Shown piece after piece: positions 1-6,514 of a DNA stretch of 64,000 nucleotides. Numbering within the stretch: position 1 is the stretch's first letter; every line of letters starts with the position of its first letter. A program made the translations under genes and the position numbers. The notes below the pieces were generated by a model, which was not told the origin of the DNA, did not search any database, and saw only the letters and a list, made by a program, of their open reading frames with translations. Origin of the DNA: Actinobacteria bacterium UBA2184. Lineage in GTDB: Bacteria; Actinomycetota; Coriobacteriia; Anaerosomatales; Anaerosomataceae. The stretch spans positions 57,995-121,994 of the forward strand of contig DCVQ01000015.1 in the NCBI GenBank assembly GCA_002328745.1. Reading direction: 5' to 3'.

Positions 1-337
1 TCCGGGTTGTCTGGATTAGTGGACTCAGCGCGTCGATGACGCTCACCAGCACCCACAGCCGTTCAATGGTCCATGACTTGAGCGTAATACCGAGAGGTGT
101 CACGTATGCGTATTGCCATGGCACGAACTCGGGGTGATTGATTGCGTAACGACGAACCGACATGTCTGACCCGATGTCGTGCCAGAGTTGGGGGCACATG
201 GCGAATGGATTGGCAGGGTCGGTGGGGTCATTGAACCGAGCCGATGCCTTCTCTCTCAGGTCTATCACCTGGCCAGCATAGGGCTGAGCGAGTGAGCGAC
301 ATTCGAGCGACATCGCTTGAAGGCTACTGAGTGTCAC
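1..337 (-). CDS. Hypothetical protein, 5' part only (runs off the left edge)
   Basis: An open frame on the minus strand starts at GTG 337 behind the purine-rich AGAGGAAG and continues through position 1 without a stop, giving about 112 residues. The protein begins VTLSSLQAMSLECRSLAQ and is rich in Trp and Tyr after residue 50 (WHDIGSDM, PWQYAYV, SWTIERLWV). I do not recognise a family. It is the last visible gene of the leftward group beginning at 2253 and lies beyond a strong hairpin at 362-393, so it may be transcribed separately or by read-through. Confidence 0.5.
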   Translation of the reverse strand, partial: MTLSSLQAMSLECRSLAQPYAGQVIDLREKASARFNDPTDPANPFAMCPQLWHDIGSDMSVRRYAINHPEFVPWQYAYVTPLGITLKSWTIERLWVLVSVIDALSPLIQTTR

Positions 338-361
338 GGGATTCTTCCTCTCTAAATGTAG

Positions 362-393
362 GAGAACCCCCGATGTGGTGGTCGGGGGTTCTC
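362..393. terminator. Perfect 12-bp hairpin, likely terminator or intercistronic stem-loop
   Basis: The arms 362-373 and 382-393 are exact inverted repeats of GAGAACCCCCGA with an 8-nt loop. It lies between the stop at 419 and the start at 337 of two minus-strand genes. The flank TTGTTCCTAA is shared with the hairpin at 1129-1142, suggesting a recurrent intercistronic element of this operon. Confidence 0.6.
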
Positions 394-418
394 GTTGTTC
401 CTAAGTAGTAGTCCGTTC

Positions 419-595
419 TCACGATGGAATCACCGCAAGATTGAAGGTTCGCGCCTCGTCCAACTTCTCACGGACAAGACTCACTGCGTGTCGTTCAGAG
501 GTCGCGGGAATCTTGCACACCCAAGACTTGAACTTCGGCTCGCTGCAATCAATGCGAACCCGATACACATCGAATATTGCTGGCTTCGGTGTCAT
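419..595 (-). CDS. Hypothetical small protein, 58 aa
   Basis: ATG at 595 shares one base with the TGA of the upstream 62-aa gene (TGATG), indicating translational coupling. The protein begins MTPKPAIFDVYRVRI and ends NLAVIPS. It contains two Cys (DCSEPKFKSWVCKIP) and a basic, helical C-terminal half. No family is recognised. Length, coupling and codon use that matches its neighbours support a real gene despite the small size. Confidence 0.55.
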   Translation of the reverse strand: MTPKPAIFDVYRVRIDCSEPKFKSWVCKIPATSERHAVSLVREKLDEARTFNLAVIPS

Positions 596-783
596 CAGGA
601 AGCACCCCCATTGCGAGCGTGCAGTATTGCCATTCCGATGATGCCAAGTCCGAAGCCAGTCATTGATGTCGCTGCACCTCGGGCGAGGTTCGGAATATCA
701 CCGAGATAGCCGACGGCAAAGACCGCGAACAGGGTCAGTAGCACCCCAATCAGGAATCTAGTATTTGATGTGTCTGGCATCAC
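595..783 (-). CDS. Small membrane protein, 62 aa
   Basis: Residues 9-27 (RFLIGVLLTLFAVFAVGYLG) and 40-55 form two hydrophobic segments joined by a short loop, so this is a predicted two-helix membrane protein. Its start overlaps the end of the 108-aa gene by 4 nt (780-783) and its stop overlaps the next start, placing it in the leftward operon headed by the metalloprotease gene. Function is unknown. Confidence 0.6.
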   Translation of the reverse strand: MMPDTSNTRFLIGVLLTLFAVFAVGYLGDIPNLARGAATSMTGFGLGIIGMAILHARNGGAS

Positions 784-1106
784 GACTCAGCGCCTTCATA
801 TTCTCTGCCATCAATCCAGACACGCAGCGTCTTCATCTCTTCGTCAACCTCTTCAACTTCCACCTTGAAGCCGTCCGCAACGAACAGGTTGGCAAGATGT
901 GCTGTATGCACGCGCAACGCAGCACGATGGCTGACGCGGGTGTAGTCCGTCGCCAGACAGTTGATAGTCATCAAGCGGTCGGTAATCTGCGCGACATCAA
1001 CGCGGACTCGGCTGGGTGGCGCGTTGCGACGCAGAATATCCAGAGCGGCGTCGCCCAGTGGGTCTAGAAGGTGGAACCGTATGGGTCCGTCGTTCGTTAC
1101 TTCCAT
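780..1106 (-). CDS. Hypothetical protein, 108 aa
   Basis: ATG at 1106 is preceded by ACGGAG at a normal distance. The protein is soluble, with an acidic C-terminal part (VEVEEVDEEMKTLRVWIDGREYEG) that looks like a small beta-rich fold. It shares an arrangement with the 97-aa neighbour: both begin near a short GC hairpin and have similar size. I cannot assign a family. Confidence 0.55.
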   Translation of the reverse strand: MEVTNDGPIRFHLLDPLGDAALDILRRNAPPSRVRVDVAQITDRLMTINCLATDYTRVSHRAALRVHTAHLANLFVADGFKVEVEEVDEEMKTLRVWIDGREYEGAES

Positions 1107-1128
1107 CGTCTTGCTCCGTTCTTGTTAT

Positions 1129-1142
1129 CGCCCCTCGGGGCG
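1129..1142. repeat. Intercistronic short hairpin, copy A
   Basis: CGCCCC-TC-GGGGCG forms a perfect 6-bp stem just upstream of the ribosome binding site of the 108-aa gene and downstream of the 97-aa gene on the minus strand. A second, related hairpin sits at 1466-1481 in the equivalent position of the next intergenic space. Confidence 0.5.
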
Positions 1143-1149
1143 GTTGTTC

Positions 1150-1443
1150 CTAATCAACCATCGTTACGGTGATGCGGTTGCCTTCTGTGGTCATCCGCAC
1201 TAAGGAACCACGCTTGGCACACCACTTTGCGATTGCGGTTCCCGCCACCTTTACCGCGTTGCGTTCAGCGACTTCTCTGTATGCGTAATCAGGGTTGGGG
1301 GCGTCACACGTGACCGTGAAGCGAATGGACTTCATGTCCATCAATCTTTGTGTGACTACTCGGATGTACTGAAGACACTCGGACTTGACCGCCCTGCTGA
1401 CCACAGGCTTCAATGCTTGTTCTAACTCGCGAACCTTCGTCAT
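1150..1443 (-). CDS. Hypothetical protein, 97 aa
   Basis: ATG at 1443 follows AGAGGA at about 9 nt. The protein is basic and helical at the N-terminus (MTKVRELEQALKPVVSRAVK), followed by a mixed alpha/beta C-terminal part ending RITVTMVD. No recognised motif. It sits in the leftward operon between two short GC hairpins that resemble each other. Confidence 0.55.
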   Translation of the reverse strand: MTKVRELEQALKPVVSRAVKSECLQYIRVVTQRLMDMKSIRFTVTCDAPNPDYAYREVAERNAVKVAGTAIAKWCAKRGSLVRMTTEGNRITVTMVD

Positions 1444-1458
1444 CTTCTTAGTCCTCTG

Positions 1459-2253
1459 CTATCCGACGCCCCTCAGGGCGTTCTGTCCTAGTCGTAGAGC
1501 CTCGCCAAACGGCGAAGAGTGCGTTCTTTGATGTAGCGAGCAGCAACTCGGTCTTCTCGTGCGTCCATTTGCGCCCAGTAGATGTTGAAGAGTGCCATCG
1601 CTACCGACCCCCTCGGTTTGTAGTTCTGCCAACCACGCTGCCGTGACTGGCGGAACGGATTGCCCATTGCAGAACCTCGCAAATGATTGAGCGAGATACT
1701 CGGTGAGTCGCTCGGTGTAGTAGGTGGAACCGTATACATCTGCGGGGACTGACTTGTACTCGGTGGCTACATCGCGCAAAGCCGTAGGTAGTTCGCGTAC
1801 ATCGCTTGTGCGGTTGAAGTCTGTGACCGAACCAAACAGGACCCTAACCGCCTCGGTCATGTCACCGTCGCAGTAGAGAACGAGTGCTTCGTAAGTGAGT
1901 GCGTGACCTAGTTCATGCACCACAACCATCTGGTTTGCTTCTGGCGTCAGAACTATCTCGCCTGTGCCCCAGACATATCCGCCCGCGACTTCTGCGTTGT
2001 AGGCGGCTGCGTAGTCGTTTGTGGCTAGGTCAACCGTTGTTGTTACGGTGACGGTACGGGCGATTGGCAGTGAGCCGTGCCACTTGCCAAGGTTCGTTGT
2101 CTGGTAAGCAGGGACATCACTCATGTTGGTTCTGATGTTCTCTGCTGCCGTCTGTGCAGTTGTCAAAGTAACAACTTGGTTGGCTACTAGTAGTGTTGCT
2201 ACTACCGCCACTACTACCACGCTGTAAACCCTTACTCTCTGTGCCACCGTCAT
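1459..2253 (-). CDS. Secreted zinc metalloprotease-like protein (HELGH)
   Basis: 264 aa starting at ATG 2253 behind GGGGG. Residues 8-30 are a hydrophobic export or anchor segment (VYSVVVVAVVATLLVANQVV), and the rest would be extracellular. VVVHELGHALTYE holds the HExxH zinc signature, and a downstream ERLTEYLAQSFARF gives a plausible third-ligand Glu, as in putative neutral zinc or M48-like proteases. The last roughly 50 residues (after LAELQTEGVGSDG) are low-complexity and fully overlap another gene in a different frame, so that tail may be unconserved. It heads the leftward operon of small genes. Substrate is unknown. Confidence 0.65.
   Translation of the reverse strand: MTVAQRVRVYSVVVVAVVATLLVANQVVTLTTAQTAAENIRTNMSDVPAYQTTNLGKWHGSLPIARTVTVTTTVDLATNDYAAAYNAEVAGGYVWGTGEIVLTPEANQMVVVHELGHALTYEALVLYCDGDMTEAVRVLFGSVTDFNRTSDVRELPTALRDVATEYKSVPADVYGSTYYTERLTEYLAQSFARFCNGQSVPPVTAAWLAELQTEGVGSDGTLQHLLGANGRTRRPSCCSLHQRTHSSPFGEALRLGQNALRGVG
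1466..1481. repeat. Intercistronic short hairpin, copy B
   Basis: ACGCCC-CTCA-GGGCGT is a perfect 6-bp stem in the gap between the stop of the 59-aa gene (1488) and the start of the 97-aa gene (1443). It matches the hairpin at 1129-1142 in sequence and position relative to the downstream start. Confidence 0.5.
1488..1667 (-). CDS. Hypothetical basic protein, 59 aa, nested in the protease 3' end
   Basis: ATG at 1667 has a good ribosome binding site (GAGGTTC, 9 nt upstream). The protein MGNPFRQSRQRGWQNYK... is strongly basic and ends RTLRRLARLYD. It is read in a different frame from the metalloprotease gene and overlaps its C-terminal coding region for its whole length, so either translation is coupled or the protease tail is dispensable. 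No family recognised. Confidence 0.5.
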   Translation of the reverse strand: MGNPFRQSRQRGWQNYKPRGSVAMALFNIYWAQMDAREDRVAARYIKERTLRRLARLYD

Positions 2254-2609
2254 TGTGTTAGCCCCCGCTACATTCTTATCCGTTACCTTATGTATCGGCT
2301 ACGCGAATAGTTAACATTAGCAAATTGACAAGTATTCCCTTGGTAGTACACAACTATCAACTGAGGGCCGAACGTTTGTAATACACACGCCAACTCGTCA
2401 AGTAATCATGTGAGTGACGAGTAACAGAACAAAGCCGTTGTTAGGACCCCGTTATCACGGACCCTGACATCGGAGAGAGCCACGATAAAGACAATCGCCT
2501 ACATCGGGACTAGTGCGAGGGGTCAACGCCGTAGATGGCGAGACAGATACCTCTGGCGATATTTGGCGTGGTGAGGGGTGCCAAAGTCGTCGGTGAGAGG
2601 CTTTGGTTC

Positions 2610-2678
2610 AGAAGGACCGAGTACCGCTTGAGGGTTCGGCGATTGCGCCCAAGAAGGACCGAGTAATGGTCTAGGGTT
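2610..2678. repeat. Tandem imperfect repeat pair, 42-nt period
   Basis: AGAAGGACCGAGTA occurs at 2610-2623 and again at 2652-2665. Each is followed 7 nt later by AGGGTT (2631 and 2673). The 42-nt spacing and conserved internal geometry suggest a repeated binding site or RNA motif rather than chance. Only two copies are present, so it is not a CRISPR array. Confidence 0.5.
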
Positions 2679-3273
2679 GCGAGTTCAGGTTCTCGTCAGG
2701 CAAGTCGGCGGGATTACGGGGTGCCGAAGGCGCAACTGCGCAACGAGGTATCAGCGGGGCGCAACGAATGCCCCGTCTGGCTTAAACAAAACCTATGAAC
2801 GCCGACGCAAATGCCAAATAGGTACATCGCTTAGGGAATTGCTCGGATTTGGCAAAGCGACTAGTACGTAGATTAAGGCGGTTTGGGCGAGGCACCCCGA
2901 GATGGCGGCGGAACCTAAGTGGCAGAGGCGTCGTTGTTCTTCATCGCGTCTGTATCTCTTTGCGCGTTATGAAGGTCAAGGTCTTGTTGGCGAGGTCTGT
3001 GATTGCCATTCCTGCGAACGGTTATCAACGCGCTCTTTGGTCTTGTCGAGGATATGAAGGTTATTCAGAGGTGAGCGTTCTTAACCTCGTCAACGCTCTT
3101 GACCCTTGGTGAGCCTTCGAACGAGTTGTCGTTCGTTGATGGAACTTCGGTTCTATACCTATCTGCTCATCAAGAGCCGACGCTGGCGATAGCCAGAGCG
3201 GGGGCGGAAGTGAAGGTCATTCTCGGCGGCGAATCGCCTTGAGAGGTGATTTGCCGCTCTTAATACAATTCTT

Positions 3274-3321
3274 CGTCTCGTTCTACGAGAACCCCTTTTA
3301 GGGGGTCTCTTGGACGAGACC
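3274..3321. other. Long imperfect hairpin upstream of the TnpB-like locus
   Basis: The left arm CGTCTCGTTCTACGAGAACCCC (two stretches: GTCTCGT and GAGA-CCCC) pairs with the right arm GGGGGTCTCTTGGACGAGAC, with loop TTTTA. It lies 144 nt before the start of the gene at 3465. It may be a terminator for leftward or rightward transcripts, or the left-end structure of an insertion-sequence-like unit whose other end is the hairpin at 5454-5499. Confidence 0.45.
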
Positions 3322-3464
3322 TGATGTTTGTCAAAACTACTGAATACAATCAAACACAAGAGAACGAGTGAACCGCCTCAATTGAGGTGAATCTTCTCTC
3401 GGCACTCAAGTGCCCACGCGGCCGCGCCGATAGAGCCTGGGACAGCGTGACGGAAGGACAAGTA

Positions 3465-4040
3465 ATGAAGGTCTTTGTGTACCACTTGCAGCCCGATAGC
3501 AGAGAGCAGTTCACGGCACTGTACGAACTGTGTAGCGACTACGCCTATTTGTGCGACGACATAGCCCGAGTCTTCAAGGGCTTGCGTGACAAGAACGGTG
3601 GCGAGTGGCAAGACCGCGAGACCTTCAACAAAGAGGTCTACAAGATGTCGGTGTTCAAAGAGCCTGTTCATGAGGACGAACCTGATAGCCCACGGCGCAT
3701 ACCGTCACGCTATCTCGCCCTAGCAATGACGCGAGTCTATGCAGACCTTCCGAGTGAGCCTCAGAAGCAATACAGCAGCAGGGATTGGGTGAACTTGGAC
3801 GGGGACGTCTGCACGCACAAGTGCAACAAACTGTTCAAGATGCCGTCCAACGAACTGACTATCAAGATGTTCGGGACTGGCGCTGGCGTCCGTGAACCCT
3901 TCGCCATTACGGACATAACTGAGTCCACAACGGGTGAGTATGACTACCTGAACTTGAACGCCAGTCAAGCGGCGCTAGTCCACAGAGACGCCCAGTTGTG
4001 GCGAGTAGTCGTGGGCGTACCCGAAGACACGAAGAAGTAG
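3465..4040 (+). CDS. Hypothetical protein coupled to the TnpB-like nuclease
   Basis: 191 aa from ATG 3465, chosen because GGAAGGA precedes it; the frame is open further upstream to 3387 without a ribosome site. The first 40 residues (MKVFVYHLQPDSREQFTALY...) look like the opening strand and helix of TnpB/Cas12-type proteins, but there is no RuvC motif. A later stretch has CTHKC, possibly half a metal site. Its 3' end overlaps the nuclease gene by 43 nt in another frame, so the two are probably translated together. It could be a stand-alone partner of the nuclease or a diverged N-terminal fragment of a second one. No family is firmly recognised. Confidence 0.6.
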   Translation: MKVFVYHLQPDSREQFTALYELCSDYAYLCDDIARVFKGLRDKNGGEWQDRETFNKEVYKMSVFKEPVHEDEPDSPRRIPSRYLALAMTRVYADLPSEPQKQYSSRDWVNLDGDVCTHKCNKLFKMPSNELTIKMFGTGAGVREPFAITDITESTTGEYDYLNLNASQAALVHRDAQLWRVVVGVPEDTKK

Positions 4041-5374
4041 CCGAGTTCATCAAAGTGCCTACTCACCCCGACAACCCACGATTACCGAAGACGCCAATAA
4101 GGGTGACGCTGGAGCAAGACTTGTTGCTACAGAACCTGCTTGTGGTGACTACGATTTGCGCTGACTTGGCGAACGCGCACAGGAAGTGGGACGTTGCGAA
4201 TGGGCGAGCGGTTCGGAAGGTTGGCACCATTCCTGAGTTGTTCTTACGAGCGAACATTTTGGCTATGGGCAACGCGGCGTGTGGTGACTGGGGGCTGCAA
4301 GACCTACTAGAGACAGACGAGGGACGCTCGTTAGTCCGCGGAGTCATCTCGCACGCGGATAGGCGTTCTTACGATGGGTGGCACAAGCGCCTCACCAGCA
4401 AGCGGTATCGCACTGAGTATAAGAAGAGCGGCAGGAAGAAGCGCATCAAGTGGTTCCAGAAGCCTCATTCAAAGAAGCGCGACAGCATTCAAATCCCTGC
4501 GAGGTTTGTGACCTTCTCTCGTGATGTGTGCTCTGTTGTTGGTTTGGGCGATTTGGCTATATGCCGAACAGATGTTGATTGGTCGCCCGAAGACCTGCGC
4601 TACATCACTATCACTCGCTCGGGTGTGGACGGTTGGTGCCTCTCTGCTTGGCAAGGTAGTGAGTGGTGGGGAACGCAGACCGCTGATGATTACCCTCACC
4701 CAGACGATTACTACAAAGCCGACATCATCGGCATCGACTTAGGCGTAAAGGTGATGGCTGCTTGCTATGACGGTGGGAATGCATGGACTGTCCCTCTGCC
4801 TGATTGCACCGAAGAGGACAAAACCATAGCGCTCTGCCGCGAGCGGCTTTGCACGACCTCGCAGGGCAGCAAGAAGTGCCAGAAGTTCCAGAGCCGATTA
4901 GACAGAGCATTGGCTCGCAAACAGCGGAAGTTGGACGCGGCACAGCACAAGTTCGTCCACGACCTGCTGCAGATGCGACCGCGTTATCTCGTCATCGAGG
5001 GCATGGACATCGTTGAACTGATGAGCAAGAACGACGGGCAGTTCGCCGCAGGCTTCGCCAAAGCGCAAGCAAATGGGTGGCGTCGTCTACTACTAGAGAA
5101 GGGTCTTGCTGCGCAGAACGGCATCAGAATCATCTACGCAGAGCAGATGTTCCCATCGACCAAGTTGTGCCCGAACCCCTACTGCGGACATCGGGAACCA
5201 CTGACCATTGAAGACCGCTGGTATGAGTGTCCCGAATGTAGAGCCTCGCAGGACCGTGATGAGGCAGCAGCAGTATCTCTGTACCTCTACGGTCTGCTTC
5301 AAGTGAGGCAAGACAGGACGGAAGGCTTTGCGCCAACTTACTCAAGATGGAAGGACACAGGCAAGGTCGCTTAG
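3998..5374 (+). CDS. tnpB: TnpB/Cas12-like RuvC nuclease, no transposase nearby
   Basis: 458 aa from GTG 3998 (GTG 4055 is an alternative). Residues about 34-130 resemble the WED/REC N-terminus and 160-220 the following beta-rich part (SIQIPARF...ITITRSGVDGWCLS). RuvC I is IIGIDLGVK (D247), RuvC II is LVIEGMD (E334), the zinc ribbon is C391/C396/C411/C414, and RuvC III is SQDRDEAAA (D419/D421), so all catalytic acidic residues are present. The usual NAA after RuvC III reads AAA. TnpB proteins are RNA-guided DNA nucleases, with the guide RNA normally encoded at the 3' end of the gene. No IS200/IS605 or IS607 transposase is found here. Domain assignment is firm; RNA-guided activity is inferred. 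Confidence 0.85.
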   Translation: MASSRGRTRRHEEVAEFIKVPTHPDNPRLPKTPIRVTLEQDLLLQNLLVVTTICADLANAHRKWDVANGRAVRKVGTIPELFLRANILAMGNAACGDWGLQDLLETDEGRSLVRGVISHADRRSYDGWHKRLTSKRYRTEYKKSGRKKRIKWFQKPHSKKRDSIQIPARFVTFSRDVCSVVGLGDLAICRTDVDWSPEDLRYITITRSGVDGWCLSAWQGSEWWGTQTADDYPHPDDYYKADIIGIDLGVKVMAACYDGGNAWTVPLPDCTEEDKTIALCRERLCTTSQGSKKCQKFQSRLDRALARKQRKLDAAQHKFVHDLLQMRPRYLVIEGMDIVELMSKNDGQFAAGFAKAQANGWRRLLLEKGLAAQNGIRIIYAEQMFPSTKLCPNPYCGHREPLTIEDRWYECPECRASQDRDEAAAVSLYLYGLLQVRQDRTEGFAPTYSRWKDTGKVA

Positions 5375-5622
5375 GTATCAATCGTCACGCGCACGGGGGA
5401 CGGACGCTAAACGACATGGGTGATGAACCCTAGTACGCCCCGAATGGAAAAGTGTGAGGCGCTGGTGTTGTTCCTTCAGGGGATTGCCCAGCGCCTCACC
5501 GCGTCTGCTAGTAAACATACCACGCTACTAACGATGTGCAATTGACCAATCAATGTCGCGTGCTATCTAGGACACTGTGACGCTGTATACCGTAACTATT
5601 AACACTATATTGCCGTATTCTA
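5375..5622. other. Region 3' of tnpB-like gene; possible guide-RNA scaffold
   Basis: About 250 nt without a gene. It starts at the end of the TnpB-like gene and contains a perfect 12-bp hairpin (5454-5499) in the position where TnpB-associated omega RNAs usually lie. Downstream it becomes AT-rich and leads to the promoter at 5623. The omega-RNA role is inference from position only. Confidence 0.35.
5454..5499. other. Perfect 12-bp hairpin after the TnpB-like gene (omega-RNA or terminator candidate)
   Basis: GTGAGGCGCTGG (5454-5465) is the exact inverse of 5488-5499; the 22-nt loop includes TCC/GGA pairing potential. There is no T-run after the right arm, which argues against a simple intrinsic terminator. 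Position just 3' of the nuclease gene suits a guide-RNA scaffold or a right-end element structure. Confidence 0.5.
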
Positions 5623-5650
5623 TTGACAAGTACGCGATACGTGTTATAGT
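5623..5650 (+). promoter_or_regulatory. Near-consensus sigma-70-type promoter
   Basis: TTGACA at 5623-5628 and TATAGT at 5645-5650 are separated by 16 nt. It precedes the operon starting at 5691, whose ribosome site ACGGGGGA lies about 10 nt before its ATG. This is one of the clearest promoters in the element. Confidence 0.7.
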
Positions 5651-5664
5651 TAAGAGTTAAGAAC

Positions 5665-5675
5665 AATACGGTATT
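5665..5675. promoter_or_regulatory. Palindromic operator candidate
   Basis: AATAC-G-GTATT is a perfect palindrome placed between the -10 box and the ribosome site of the gene at 5691, in the expected initially transcribed region. Related CCGTATT/ATACCGT pieces occur at 5588 and 5613. A repressor site is inferred from position. Confidence 0.45.
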
Positions 5676-5690
5676 ACGGGGGATACTACG

Positions 5691-6194
5691 ATGGCGACAT
5701 CAATCATCACATCAACTATACGACAAATCGATGACTACGCGTTGTCAGTCAACGGCGATTACTTGAGCAATCGCACATTCCTTCTCGGCCACCTCACCGC
5801 TGCGGTCAAGAGCGTTCTAGGTTCTGTGCCCTCACGCCCTCTCTTGGATGCTAGCGGCGGACTCTACGATGCGGACACCACCGAGGTCTCTCTAAGTAGC
5901 GCTTCGGTTTTGGGCGGTGTGCGCCGCATCGTGCTGAGTATCAAGGCGGACCATTTGTGTGACATCAGCGCAGAGAAGAATGGCGACGTTGCCGTGTACG
6001 ACGAACGGGTGGTCAACAAGGTCTCTCGCCGCGTTGCTGGGCACGCTGCAATCGCGCTGGCAGAGATGGCTGGCTCTAGGTTCCCAAATACCTTGCGTGC
6101 CGACGTGCATCTGCTGGTTGCAACCACCGACGAACAACACGCGACTGTGGTCGTTGAGATAACTGATAAGGGCGGCAAAGGGGTGCAGCGATGA
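5691..6194 (+). CDS. Hypothetical protein, 167 aa, first gene of a three-gene operon
   Basis: ATG 5691 follows ACGGGGGA and the promoter at 5623-5650. The protein has a helical N-terminus, a beta-rich centre (RRIVLSIKADHLCDIS) and a C-terminal strand pair (ADVHLLVATTDEQHATVVVEITDKG). No family is recognised. The stop overlaps the next start as ATGA, so the pair is coupled; the third product is a pilin-like surface protein, which links the operon to the cell surface. Confidence 0.6.
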   Translation: MATSIITSTIRQIDDYALSVNGDYLSNRTFLLGHLTAAVKSVLGSVPSRPLLDASGGLYDADTTEVSLSSASVLGGVRRIVLSIKADHLCDISAEKNGDVAVYDERVVNKVSRRVAGHAAIALAEMAGSRFPNTLRADVHLLVATTDEQHATVVVEITDKGGKGVQR

Positions 6195-6514
6195 CTGGCA
6201 CAACAACACATCAACTGACTGACGAGTATCTCTCTCTTGTGGAGCGCAACCGTGCAGAGACCAGAGGGCTGCATGGTGATGACTATGAGAACCAGAAGAC
6301 GCCACCGTTGCTGCTGCAACTAGTAGTCAAGGAAGTCGGCGTGTTGAGCGCCGCCACCTTGGACGAATCGAATGTCGACTTCCACGACGCGATGGTGGAC
6401 GCGCAAGAGCAATGCATCGTTATCGGTGGCTTGCTCGCATCGCTCTATGAACTGATTGAACGATACCGAATCGACTATCTCGATTCGCTGGGAGAACTGG
6501 GTGGGGAACTCTAA
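6191..6514 (+). CDS. Hypothetical protein, 107 aa (weak MazG-like pattern)
   Basis: Starts in an ATGA overlap with the previous gene and ends in TAATG with the next one. All-helical. The stretch LVVKEVGVLSAATL...DFHDAMVDAQEQCIVIGGLLASLYEL vaguely follows the acidic helix pattern of MazG-like phage proteins, but the metal-binding ExxE signature is incomplete. I regard the function as unknown. Confidence 0.55.
   Translation: MTGTTTHQLTDEYLSLVERNRAETRGLHGDDYENQKTPPLLLQLVVKEVGVLSAATLDESNVDFHDAMVDAQEQCIVIGGLLASLYELIERYRIDYLDSLGELGGEL

Larger units (their letters stand above)
2254..3464. other. 1.2-kb divergent intergenic region with repeats and hairpins, no convincing gene
   Basis: The region separates the leftward operon (start 2253) from the rightward gene at 3465. 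Short open frames at 2677-2871, 2849-3112 and 3159-3359 have odd compositions and no clear ribosome sites, so I do not call them. The region contains a 42-nt-spaced repeat pair (2610-2678), a CCAAAG/CTTTGG stem at 2581-2606 and a long imperfect hairpin at 3274-3321. A non-coding RNA or an origin-like function is possible; both are inference. Confidence 0.4.

Noticed and set aside
2610..2678. Possible CRISPR mini-array near a Cas12-like gene
   Set aside because: Only two imperfect repeats, no spacer-like regularity beyond one period, and no cas1/cas2.
2849..3112. 87-residue frame in the 1.2-kb intergenic region
   Set aside because: Very basic and atypical composition, no convincing ribosome site, and it overlaps another weak frame; kept as non-coding pending conservation data.
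3465..5374. Single Cas12-like gene split by a frameshift
   Set aside because: The downstream frame already has its own complete TnpB-like N-terminal region before the RuvC motifs, so joining the two would duplicate that part. A paired-gene explanation fits better, though a partial duplication remains possible.
6191..6514. MazG nucleotide pyrophosphohydrolase
   Set aside because: Only the helix pattern is suggestive; the metal-binding acidic signature is incomplete.
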